Positions 48,310 through 56,107 of a stretch of DNA of 64,000 bases are shown in pieces. The notes beneath the pieces are model-generated. The model made no database searches. It saw only the letters and a program-made list of their open reading frames with translations, and had not been told where the DNA came from. Each line of letters opens with the position of its first letter. The first letter of the stretch is position 1. Both the position numbers and the translations under genes were made by a program. The DNA comes from JBAZHE01 sp964547855 (GTDB lineage: Bacteria > Patescibacteriota > Patescibacteriia > Patescibacteriales > WJLG01): the NCBI GenBank assembly GCA_964547855.1, contig CAZJPG010000001.1, positions 62,001 through 126,000 of the forward strand, written 5' to 3'.

Positions 48310-49356
48310 ATGCCCAAGAAAGCCCTCATCACCGGTATCACCGGACAAGACGGATCATACCTGGCCGAACTCCTTTTAGAAAAAGGCTATGAGGTGCATG
48401 GCGTAATTAGACGCGCCAGCACTTTCAACACCGGCCGCATCGATCACCTCTACCAAGACCCTCATATAAACGGCGTCAACATGTTCCTGCACTACGGCGA
48501 TCTGTCAGATAGCAGCAACATCAGCCGTCTCGTAGAAAAAGTTCGACCGGACGAAATCTACAATCTTGGCGCCCAAAGCCATGTTCGCGTTTCTTTCGAT
48601 TTACCAGAATACACTGGAGATATCACGGGCTTGGGGTCTTTGCGCCTTTTAGACGCCATCCGCGAAAACCGCTTAGCTACCAAGTTCTATCAAGCATCTT
48701 CCAGTGAGATGTTCGGCAAAGCCGTCGAGCTACCACTAAAGGAGACCACTCCTTTCTATCCTCGCTCTCCTTATGGCTGCGCCAAAGTCTTTTCATATTG
48801 GATCACCAAAAACTATCGCGAATCCTATGACATGTTCGCGGTCAATGGCATACTCTTCAATCACGAGTCTCCGCGTCGCGGAGAGACTTTCGTTACTCGC
48901 AAAATAACCAGAGGGCTTTCACGCATCAAGCTCGGCTTAGACACAAAACTATACCTTGGCAACCTTGATGCCAAACGCGATTGGGGACATGCCCGCGATT
49001 ACGTCGAAGGCATGTGGCGAATGTTGCAGCAACCCAAGGCCGATGACTACGTACTCGCTTTGGGCGAAACTCATTCGGTCAGAGAATTCGCCGAAGAGGC
49101 TGCCAACTATTTCGGCTATGATCTAGTCTGGCGTGGCGAGGGTTTAGCCGAAGAAGGTCTTGATGCCAAGACCGGACGCGTCCTGATCAAGATCGACCCT
49201 AAATATTTCCGACCAGCCGAAGTCGACGTACTGCTTGGCGATCCAACCAAAGCCAAGGAAAAACTAAATTGGGAACCAAAGACTAGCTTTGAAAAACTGG
49301 TTCAAGAGATGTGTGAGGCCGATTTCGCCAACGAATTAAAGAGTACGGCCATTTAA
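48310..49356 (+). CDS. gmd: GDP-mannose 4,6-dehydratase
   Basis: Converts GDP-D-mannose to GDP-4-dehydro-6-deoxy-D-mannose, the first step to GDP-L-fucose. 348 aa, short-chain dehydrogenase fold. The NADP-binding loop is TGITGQDGSYLAELLLEKGYEVHG. GAQSHVRVSFDLPEYT, SSSEMFGKA and SPYGCAKVFSYWITKNYRESY (the catalytic Tyr-x3-Lys) follow, then NGILFNHESPRRGETFVTRKI. The nearest purine-rich site AAGGGAG is 17 nt before the ATG, unusually far. fcl follows after 25 bp, completing the pathway. Confidence 0.97.
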   Translation: MPKKALITGITGQDGSYLAELLLEKGYEVHGVIRRASTFNTGRIDHLYQDPHINGVNMFLHYGDLSDSSNISRLVEKVRPDEIYNLGAQSHVRVSFDLPEYTGDITGLGSLRLLDAIRENRLATKFYQASSSEMFGKAVELPLKETTPFYPRSPYGCAKVFSYWITKNYRESYDMFAVNGILFNHESPRRGETFVTRKITRGLSRIKLGLDTKLYLGNLDAKRDWGHARDYVEGMWRMLQQPKADDYVLALGETHSVREFAEEAANYFGYDLVWRGEGLAEEGLDAKTGRVLIKIDPKYFRPAEVDVLLGDPTKAKEKLNWEPKTSFEKLVQEMCEADFANELKSTAI

Positions 49357-49381
49357 GGAAGAAAAATAAAAATTTTCGACA

Positions 49382-50311
49382 ATGGATAAGAATTCAAAAA
49401 TATATATCGCTGGTCACCGCGGGCTTGTCGGCTCCGCATTATTACGAGCCCTAAAAGCCCAAGGTTATAGCCGCATTTTAACTAAAGTCCGCCACGAGTT
49501 GAACTTATTGGATCACGGCGCCGTCCGCTCCTTCTTTCAAAGAGAGAAACCGGATTACGTTTTTTTAGCCGCAGCTAAGGTCGGAGGTATCGTCGGCAAC
49601 AGCACTTATCCCGCCGATTTCATCTACGAGAATCTAACCATCCAAAATCACATCATTCATAATGCCCATCTTTCCAACGTAAAGAAACTACTCTTTTTAG
49701 GATCATCATGTATCTATCCAAAGATGGCTCCGCAACCGATTCGTGAAGACTACCTCTTGTCCGGCCCCTTGGAAGAGACCAACATCGCCTACGCCACCGC
49801 TAAGATCGCCGGTATCATCGCCTGCCAATCCTACAACCGTCAACACGGCACAAACTTCATCTCGGTCATGCCAACCAATCTCTATGGACCTAATGACAAC
49901 TTCGATCTGACCACTTCTCATGTCTTGCCCGCGCTTCTGCGTAAATTCCATGAGGCTAAAATAACAAAAGCCCCTAAAGTCGATGTTTGGGGAACTGGCA
50001 GCGCCAAAAGAGAATTCCTACACGTAGATGATCTGGCCGACGCTTGCATATTCTTAATGAAGAACTATAACGACGACAAAATAGTCAATATCGGCACCGG
50101 CGAGGATGTCTCTATTAAAGAAGCAGCCGAAGCCATAAAAGAGATCGTCGGCTATGAAGGTGATATTTCTTGGGATATATCTAAACCGGACGGCACGCCC
50201 CGCAAGCTCCTCGACGTCTCCAAGATCAACGACATGGGCTGGAAGCACAAGATAGATTTCCGCGACGGCCTCAAGTCCTATTACGAATGGTACCTAGCCA
50301 ATAGGGCGTAA
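49382..50311 (+). CDS. fcl: GDP-L-fucose synthase (GDP-4-keto-6-deoxymannose epimerase/reductase)
   Basis: Epimerises and reduces the gmd product to GDP-L-fucose with NADPH. 309 aa. The nucleotide-binding loop reads IAGHRGLVGSALLRAL. AAAKVGGIVGNSTYPADFIYENL and FLGSSCIYPKMAPQPI come next; NIAYATAKIAGI holds the Tyr-x3-Lys pair, and MPTNLYGPNDNFDL is conserved. ISWDISKPDGTPRKLLDVSKI is the C-terminal substrate-binding signature. AAGGAAG lies 20 nt upstream of the ATG, overlapping the gmd stop. It forms a pathway pair with gmd. Confidence 0.97.
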   Translation: MDKNSKIYIAGHRGLVGSALLRALKAQGYSRILTKVRHELNLLDHGAVRSFFQREKPDYVFLAAAKVGGIVGNSTYPADFIYENLTIQNHIIHNAHLSNVKKLLFLGSSCIYPKMAPQPIREDYLLSGPLEETNIAYATAKIAGIIACQSYNRQHGTNFISVMPTNLYGPNDNFDLTTSHVLPALLRKFHEAKITKAPKVDVWGTGSAKREFLHVDDLADACIFLMKNYNDDKIVNIGTGEDVSIKEAAEAIKEIVGYEGDISWDISKPDGTPRKLLDVSKINDMGWKHKIDFRDGLKSYYEWYLANRA

Positions 50312-50360
50312 AATTTTAAAAAATAAAACAATCAAGGAGGGATTATTTATATTCTAATCT

Positions 50361-51230
50361 ATGTTCGAAAAAGGTAAGATCGGCTTCATCGGCCAAGGCT
50401 GGATCGGCAAGAACTATGCCGATGACTTCGAAGAACGCGGCTTCAATGTCATTCGTTACGACATCGAAAAATTCAAAGATAACTTAGAAAAGCTAAAAAC
50501 CTGTCCAGTCGTTTTCGTGGCCGTGCCAACCCCTTCGACGCCTAATGGCTTTGACGATAGCATTCTGATCGACGCCATCAAAAGCGCCACTATAGACGGT
50601 CAGGTCATCGTCATTAAATCGACTATCAAACTTGGCACCACCGACAAGATCCAAACCATGTTTCCAGAAAGATATATCATCCATAGTCCTGAATTCTTAA
50701 CCGAGAAGACTGCCCGCCACGATGTAGCCCGCCCATCACGCAATATCCTTGGTTATACCAAAAAATCCCAACCGGTCTGTGGACGCATAATGAATATCTT
50801 GCCCATCGCACCATACGAGTCTATCGTCCCCTGCCGCGAGGCTGAATTCGTCAAATACATGGGCAATATTTGGTTCTATTTCAAAGTCATGGCCATTAAC
50901 ACTTTCTATGACGTCTCTCAAAAGAACGGCCTCGACTACGCCTCGCTCAAAGATATGTTGCATGCCGACCCGCGCGTCGGGCGCAGCCATAGCGACCCGG
51001 CACATCAAGGCGGCCGCGGTGCCGGCGGACATTGCTTCATTAAGGATATGGCCGCTTTCCATGAAATGTACGAAGACCTTATAACCAACAGCCAAGATCT
51101 ATCCAGGCCCGAACGCGAACAGTTATTCGCCGGACTAGAGATGATCAAATCGCTCGAGGAATATAATAAGACACTTCTCAAAAACTCCGGTAAATCTCTC
51201 GACCTTCTCAAAGGTGTTTACGGAGAATAG
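50361..51230 (+). CDS. UDP-glucose/GDP-mannose dehydrogenase family protein lacking the C-terminal domain (289 aa)
   Basis: The NAD-binding domain begins KIGFIGQGWIGKNYADDFEERGFNV. VVFVAVPTPS and IKSTIKLGTTDKI follow, then HSPEFLTEKTARHDVARPSR and the central dimerisation helix region (AEFVKYMGNIWFYFKVMAINTFYDV). The active-site Cys motif is GGRGAGGHCFIKDM, equivalent to GFGGSCFPKD. It stops about 60 residues later; typical members have ~430 aa with a third nucleotide-binding domain, missing here. It may oxidise a nucleotide sugar such as UDP-glucose to the uronate, or have changed substrate. AAGGAGG lies 20 nt upstream; an in-frame TAA just before the ATG fixes the start. Confidence 0.85.
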   Translation: MFEKGKIGFIGQGWIGKNYADDFEERGFNVIRYDIEKFKDNLEKLKTCPVVFVAVPTPSTPNGFDDSILIDAIKSATIDGQVIVIKSTIKLGTTDKIQTMFPERYIIHSPEFLTEKTARHDVARPSRNILGYTKKSQPVCGRIMNILPIAPYESIVPCREAEFVKYMGNIWFYFKVMAINTFYDVSQKNGLDYASLKDMLHADPRVGRSHSDPAHQGGRGAGGHCFIKDMAAFHEMYEDLITNSQDLSRPEREQLFAGLEMIKSLEEYNKTLLKNSGKSLDLLKGVYGE

Positions 51231-51239
51231 CTAAAAATA

Positions 51240-51273
51240 AAAATCAACCTTCTTTTTCGAGGGTCGATTTTTT
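51240..51273. terminator. Bidirectional terminator between convergent genes
   Basis: Stem AAAATC-ACC/GGT-GATTTT with one mismatch and a 12-nt loop; T run on the plus strand. On the minus side it serves the small gene at 51285. Confidence 0.7.
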
Positions 51274-51284
51274 ATTGAAAGATA

Positions 51285-51446
51285 TTAATTTATCAACTTG
51301 AAAGACAGCCAAATACCCAACACTCCGCCAACACCGGCACAGATTATCGAAGAAAAAGAGAAAGCTCCTGCACCCCACAATGTAGGGATCCAGCCACCAA
51401 TAGCGGAACCAAAGAACATTCCGATCATTACAACTTTCTTATCCAT
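51285..51446 (-). CDS. Small double-span membrane protein (53 aa)
   Basis: The sequence runs MDKKVVMIGMFFGSAIGGWI, then PTLWGAGAFSFSSIICAGVG, then GVLGIWLSFKLIN. Two Gly-rich hydrophobic helices (about residues 5-22 and 32-52) are joined by a short PTLWGAG turn. Similar ~50-residue proteins with an IPTLWGA turn occur in many CPR genomes, from memory. No function is known to me. The ATG has no strong Shine-Dalgarno site. It is the only minus-strand gene inside this part of the polysaccharide locus. Confidence 0.8.
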   Translation of the reverse strand: MDKKVVMIGMFFGSAIGGWIPTLWGAGAFSFSSIICAGVGGVLGIWLSFKLIN

Positions 51447-51528
51447 GTCTTTTATTTTATCACAAAAACCTATTTTTAGCCTTTTTCTTGATTTTTGACC
51501 AAAAAAATGATAACTTTATAGCAGTTTT

Positions 51529-52959
51529 ATGCTATTCAATTCCCTCATTTTCCTTGCCTTCCTGCCCATCGTCTTCGCCCTGTACTGGTTCGTTTTTAAG
51601 CGAAGCCTAAAATGGCAGAATATATTCATTATTGTCGCCAGTTACGTTTTTTACGGCTGGTGGGATTGGCGTTTTCTATTCCTGATCGGCTTCTCGTCGG
51701 TCATGGATTTCTTTTTTGGTTTGGCTATCGGCAAGACTGAAAAACAGAAAAAAAGAAAATGGCTCCTGATTGCCAGCCTGATAATAAATCTGGGTATATT
51801 AGGCTTCTTCAAATATTTCAATTTCTTCGTCGATTCGTTCGTCGCCGCCTTTTCTTTCACTGGACTTCAACTGCACGCCACGACCTTAAGGATAATTTTA
51901 CCAGTCGGTATCAGCTTCTATACTTTTCAATCCTTGTCATACACCATCGACATCTACCGCCGCCGCTTGGAACCGACTCGTAGCCTGATAAATTATTTAG
52001 CCTTCGTCAGTTTTTTCCCGCAATTGGTCGCCGGACCGATCGAGCGCGCCAAGCACCTCTTGCCTCAATTCGAGCGTCCGCGCGTCTTCTCCTATAACGA
52101 ATCGGCCGATGGATTAAAATTAATGCTCTGGGGATTTTTTAAGAAAGTCGCAGTGGCCGATACTTGCGCCGTCTGGGCCAATGCTATTTTTAACGATTAT
52201 GGCAAATTATCCGGACCGACCCTGTTTTTAGGCGCTATCTTCTTCACCTTCCAAATCTACGGCGACTTCTCCGGCTACAGCGATATCGCTCGCGGTCTAT
52301 CAAAGCTATTCGGTTTCGACATAATGAAAAATTTTAACTTGCCGTACTTCTCTCGCAACGTCAAAGAATTTTGGACGCGCTGGCACATATCGCTATCGAC
52401 CTGGTTCAAAGATTATGTCTACATCCCTCTGGGCGGCAGTCATTGTTCTAAGCCTAGACAAATATTCAATACTCTCGTGACCTTCACTATCTCCGGCCTT
52501 TGGCATGGCGCTAACTGGACTTTCATATTCTGGGGCTTCTTGAACGGTCTTTTTATGGCCCCAGGGATAATGCGTGGACAAAAGATCGAAACCGATATCG
52601 TTGCCGGCGGCCGATTCTTTCCCAAAATAAAAGAATTCGCCCAACTGACAATAACCTTTGTCCTGACCGTCATAGCTTGGGTTTTCTTCCGCAGTCAGAG
52701 CATTGGTCAAGCCTTCAGCTATCTTAGTCATATGTTCTCTGCTGGGATGATCGACAGAGCCTATTTGCGTCCTGACGCTATTTTCTTGATCATGATACTC
52801 ATCATGATCGAGTGGATACAAAAAGAAAAGGACCATCCGCTAAAGGCCGAACGTTATCGCCTCTGGGCGCGCTGGGGATTTTATATTTTCATATTTTGCC
52901 TGATCCTATACTTCGGCAACTTCCGCAACCCGCAGACATTTATCTATTTCCAATTCTAA
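51529..52959 (+). CDS. MBOAT-family O-acyltransferase (AlgI-like)
   Basis: Membrane enzyme that passes acyl (usually acetyl) groups across the membrane for attachment to glycans outside. 476 aa with about ten or more hydrophobic spans. Family features are FALYWFVFKRSLKWQN at the start, VGISFYTFQSLSYTIDIYR, FFPQLVAGPIERAKHLLPQ, and RNVKEFWTRWHISLSTWFKDYVYIPLGGS. The catalytic-His region is GLWHGANWTFIFWG. It is coupled to the SGNH-type gene 1 bp downstream, the standard two-part O-acetylation system (AlgI/AlgJ-, PatA/PatB- or DltB/DltD-like). The target is probably the glycan of this locus. Confidence 0.94.
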   Translation: MLFNSLIFLAFLPIVFALYWFVFKRSLKWQNIFIIVASYVFYGWWDWRFLFLIGFSSVMDFFFGLAIGKTEKQKKRKWLLIASLIINLGILGFFKYFNFFVDSFVAAFSFTGLQLHATTLRIILPVGISFYTFQSLSYTIDIYRRRLEPTRSLINYLAFVSFFPQLVAGPIERAKHLLPQFERPRVFSYNESADGLKLMLWGFFKKVAVADTCAVWANAIFNDYGKLSGPTLFLGAIFFTFQIYGDFSGYSDIARGLSKLFGFDIMKNFNLPYFSRNVKEFWTRWHISLSTWFKDYVYIPLGGSHCSKPRQIFNTLVTFTISGLWHGANWTFIFWGFLNGLFMAPGIMRGQKIETDIVAGGRFFPKIKEFAQLTITFVLTVIAWVFFRSQSIGQAFSYLSHMFSAGMIDRAYLRPDAIFLIMILIMIEWIQKEKDHPLKAERYRLWARWGFYIFIFCLILYFGNFRNPQTFIYFQF

Positions 52960-52960
52960 G

Positions 52961-53896
52961 ATGAAAAAATTTCTGATAAAATCTTTTTCTTTCGCCATTG
53001 TCGCTCTGTTGGTGCTTATGATCATCAGTTCTGTTTTAGCTATGGCAATGAAAGATGATAAACAAGAAAAGATGTCATGGATCGCGGCCAAGCATGACCA
53101 AAATTACGGCTTCGCCTTTTTGGGATCGTCGCGCGTCTTGAATATGGTCGATATAAAATACTTGCAGGACGAATGGCTGACCAATGGTATAAACCTTGGT
53201 ACTGCCGGCTCAGGTCTGGCCGATAACTACCTGACACTTTATCGCTTCTACGAAAATGGGAACGGGATCAATAATTTATTCTTACAGCTTGACGAACAAT
53301 CGCTCGACCCAAGCCAAGGTTTCGGCTACCCTTTTCATGAATATCTATATTTCGATCTCTTGGGGGACAAAAACGCCGATACCGTCTACCGCGAACAATC
53401 CGGCGAATTCAAAACATGGTTATGGGAGCGCCTACCATTCACTCGCTACATAGAATTCAACAATCCGTTCAAAAAAGCCATACTGCACAACTTCGGCGAA
53501 GGTATTAATTACGACTCTACTGGCGGCAGCCAACTCCTTCCGGCGAAATCGATAGACAACTGGGCTGTAAAAGACCCAGCAAAACAATGGAGCGTCGACG
53601 AACAAAGCAAAAGATACCTAGATATGATCGTCGAACTAGCTCAAGATAATGGAACTAATGTGATATTTTATACCGCTCCTTATCCAAAAGACGCCAATGA
53701 CAGCCCTTCGCTTCTGGATATTGAGGACTTCATAATCAAGACCGCAGCTAAAAAAAGAATTGTCTTTCTTGACTTTCGTCAGACAGAAATATCGAATAAA
53801 AGAGAAAACTTCAGGAATCTAGAGCACTTAAACGAAGAAGGTGTGAGGATATTCATGAAAGAATTCTCGCCAGAAGCCAAAAGAACACTAAGATAA
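52961..53896 (+). CDS. SGNH-hydrolase-like partner of the MBOAT acyltransferase
   Basis: 311 aa. An uncleaved signal anchor at residues ~5-28 (SFSFAIVALLVLMIISSVLA) leaves the domain outside the membrane. Residue ~50 holds FAFLGSSRVLN, an SGNH block I with the candidate nucleophile Ser; INLGTAGSG follows as a block II-like Gly. Near the end EHLNEEGVRIF matches the block V His (Asp/Glu-x-x-His-like). It resembles DltD/AlgJ-type acyl-transfer proteins rather than a free lipase. A clear terminator lies 14 bp past the coupled gene end. Confidence 0.83.
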   Translation: MKKFLIKSFSFAIVALLVLMIISSVLAMAMKDDKQEKMSWIAAKHDQNYGFAFLGSSRVLNMVDIKYLQDEWLTNGINLGTAGSGLADNYLTLYRFYENGNGINNLFLQLDEQSLDPSQGFGYPFHEYLYFDLLGDKNADTVYREQSGEFKTWLWERLPFTRYIEFNNPFKKAILHNFGEGINYDSTGGSQLLPAKSIDNWAVKDPAKQWSVDEQSKRYLDMIVELAQDNGTNVIFYTAPYPKDANDSPSLLDIEDFIIKTAAKKRIVFLDFRQTEISNKRENFRNLEHLNEEGVRIFMKEFSPEAKRTLR

Positions 53897-53925
53897 ACCG
53901 CCACCTTCCAAGGAGGCGGTTTTTT
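53895..53925 (+). terminator. Terminator of the MBOAT-SGNH pair
   Basis: Stem AAACCGCC-CCTT/AAGG-GGCGGTTT with one A-A mismatch, then TTTTTT. Confidence 0.85.
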
Positions 53926-53945
53926 CTTGCTTTTATAGGCTAAAA

Positions 53946-55256
53946 ATGCTAAATTCTTATATTGAGAACAAGATGGAAAACATAAGACAAAAAGCCGTCG
54001 GACTACTTAAATGGACGGAAAAATGGACAAAAACCGACATGGTCTACATAGCCCATGGCGGATTTTGGCTAGGCATTGGCCAATTCCTGTCTAGCATGGC
54101 CGGCTTAATAACGGCTTATTTCTTTGCTAATTATTTTCCTAGAGAGACATATGGCATCTACACCTACTGCATCTCTTGGATCGGTCTTTTTTCTCTCTTC
54201 GCTCTTCAAGGAATGAACGGAGCCTTGATACAAGCCGTGGCTCGCGGCAAAGACGGTCTATTGGTTCCTGCATTCTGGGAAAGAGTGAAGTGGGCCTCGT
54301 TGGGCGGTGTCACCTCCTTAGGCTTTGCTGTTTATTATTTTATCAATGGCAACGCCATGCTCGGCTGGGCATTTGTCATAATCGCTTTATTCATTCCGAT
54401 ATTCGATCCATTGAATACTTACACTGCCGTGGTCAATGGACATAAAGATTACAAGACACTTGGGTTTTACAATTCAGTGACCAGACTAGGGCCAATGGTG
54501 CCAATAGTCTTGATATTATTCTTCACTGACCACTTATTACTGATATTGTCCGTCTATCTGTTGGCCCACACTGGTTTTAGAACATTGCTTTTCTATTTGA
54601 CCTATCGCAAGCACCGAGCCAAGGCCGAAAACGACCCAGAGGTCATTGGCTTCGGCAAGCATCTAAGCATATTGAATGCCATCACCCTCGGAGCTGGCGA
54701 GATCGACAAAATATTGGTCTTCCAATTTCTCGGCCCAGTACAACTTGCCATCTATTCTTTTGCTATAACTCCGATATCACAATTAAAAAGACCTACCAGT
54801 ATATTAGGCACCCTCACTCTGCCAAAGATGAGCGGCCGCAGCTTAGAAGAATTACAGAAACACATGGGCTGGAAAATATTTGTCTATGGACTCATAACCA
54901 TATCGATGATCGCCGGCTACATCATCTTCGCTCCCTTTGCCTTCAAATGGCTATTTCCTCAATATCTTGATTCTGTGCCTTATTCTCAGGTCTTGGCCCT
55001 GTCTCTCTTGTCTCTCCCAACGACCCTTATAACCCAGGCGATGATATCGCAGTCGGCTAAAAAAAGTCTGTATAAGACTAAATTAGCCCTTCCTGTCATA
55101 AAAATATTTTTATTACTGCTTCTGCTTCCTAGACTAAAGATTTGGGGAGTGATCCTTGCTACTGTTATAGCCGAAATAGGCTGGTCAGTCATCTCTTTCT
55201 TAGTTTTCAAAAACATAAGACCGCAAAATAATGCCCAAGATCAAAAAAGCGCTTGA
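53946..55256 (+). CDS. Polysaccharide flippase (Wzx/MVF-like, MOP superfamily)
   Basis: Moves lipid-linked oligosaccharide across the membrane. 436 aa, about twelve hydrophobic spans, beginning (after an amphipathic N-terminus) with GGFWLGIGQFLSSMAGLITAYFFANYFPRETYGIYTY. The FPRETYGIY stretch is typical of the family's first loop. Later spans include FLGPVQLAIYSFAITPISQL and LLSLPTTLITQAMISQ. It overlaps the next gene by 26 bp and ends in TGA. A second in-frame Met (residue 9) is an alternative start. Confidence 0.88.
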   Translation: MLNSYIENKMENIRQKAVGLLKWTEKWTKTDMVYIAHGGFWLGIGQFLSSMAGLITAYFFANYFPRETYGIYTYCISWIGLFSLFALQGMNGALIQAVARGKDGLLVPAFWERVKWASLGGVTSLGFAVYYFINGNAMLGWAFVIIALFIPIFDPLNTYTAVVNGHKDYKTLGFYNSVTRLGPMVPIVLILFFTDHLLLILSVYLLAHTGFRTLLFYLTYRKHRAKAENDPEVIGFGKHLSILNAITLGAGEIDKILVFQFLGPVQLAIYSFAITPISQLKRPTSILGTLTLPKMSGRSLEELQKHMGWKIFVYGLITISMIAGYIIFAPFAFKWLFPQYLDSVPYSQVLALSLLSLPTTLITQAMISQSAKKSLYKTKLALPVIKIFLLLLLLPRLKIWGVILATVIAEIGWSVISFLVFKNIRPQNNAQDQKSA

Positions 55257-56055
55257 GAGTCTTCGCATACTTATTAAAAGAGTCACCGACAATCCGGCCT
55301 GTCTGCCGAATTATTTTAAATTGGCCTTTTACTATTTAGTGGGCACCGATCGTTTTCTCCCTTTCTATAACCGAATAAAGATATTAACGGCCCAGGAATG
55401 CATGGACCATATAACGTCTACTAGAAGATCATTTGTTCGTTTCGGCACCGGCGAGGCTCAGATCGCCATGGGGATGGGTTTCTACGCCGGGCGCAGCGCT
55501 CAAAATGCCGATCGAAAATTGGTCAAAAGAATGAATGATCTCTTCGAGCAGGACAAGGTCTTGGTTGGCATTGGCGCTCGCTTCTTGAGAGCGACCGACG
55601 AGGAACTCAAAAAAATAGGAAAATTCAATATGTTCTTCCGCAACCGAGTATACCTACGCAAAAAATTAAAGGAAGGCCATGTCTATGGCGAGGCTTTCGC
55701 TTTCCGAGAAGATTTCGATTTCAATAAATTACTTGATTATCTTAAGACGCAAAACATATACATAATATCTCGCGACAACCCGAACATCTCCGCCTTTAAA
55801 GGATCTTTTAAGGCTTCTCTTATAGAAGCACCAGTGACCAACGCCTTCGGAGAATACGACGAAATACTCTCGACCATAAAACAAAAGATCGAGCTAGAGA
55901 GACCAAACCCGAAAGATAGCGTCTTCCTGGTCGCGCTTGGTCCAGCCGCTAAACCACTGGTCGTCGACATAGACGCCATGGGTTATACCGCCTGGGACGT
56001 CGGGGCCTTCTTCGAGGATTTCATCTTTGATAAATATAAAAATCTGATTCAATAA
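55231..56055 (+). CDS. GT-D fold glycosyltransferase (DUF1792/SP_1767-like)
   Basis: 274 aa. The domain begins near residue 65 with SFVRFGTGEAQIAMGMGFYAGR, matching the SFVRYGDGE nucleotide-sugar motif of the GT-D family; here Asp is replaced by Thr (FGTGE). VLVGIGARFL, IYIISRDNP and VFLVALGPAAKPLVVDIDAMGYTAWDVG follow, the last being the family's closing signature. The N-terminal ~60 residues (LIKRVTDNPACLPNYFKLAFYY) are basic and may lie on the membrane. The 26-bp overlap with the flippase gene implies coupled expression. Donor and acceptor unknown. Confidence 0.82.
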   Translation: MPKIKKALESLRILIKRVTDNPACLPNYFKLAFYYLVGTDRFLPFYNRIKILTAQECMDHITSTRRSFVRFGTGEAQIAMGMGFYAGRSAQNADRKLVKRMNDLFEQDKVLVGIGARFLRATDEELKKIGKFNMFFRNRVYLRKKLKEGHVYGEAFAFREDFDFNKLLDYLKTQNIYIISRDNPNISAFKGSFKASLIEAPVTNAFGEYDEILSTIKQKIELERPNPKDSVFLVALGPAAKPLVVDIDAMGYTAWDVGAFFEDFIFDKYKNLIQ

Positions 56056-56082
56056 AAAACTGGCCTTTAAAAGCCAGTTTTT
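56055..56082. terminator. Bidirectional terminator between convergent genes
   Basis: 10-bp stem AAAAACTGGC/GCCAGTTTTT, T runs on both strands; it separates the plus-strand flippase/GT-D unit from the minus-strand cluster. Confidence 0.85.
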
Positions 56083-56107
56083 GAATATTCTAATTATACA
56101 GTGGATC

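Noticed and set aside
51298..51498. A 66-codon plus-strand frame before the MBOAT gene
   Set aside because: It is the shadow of the 53-residue membrane protein on the minus strand, whose sequence is far more protein-like.
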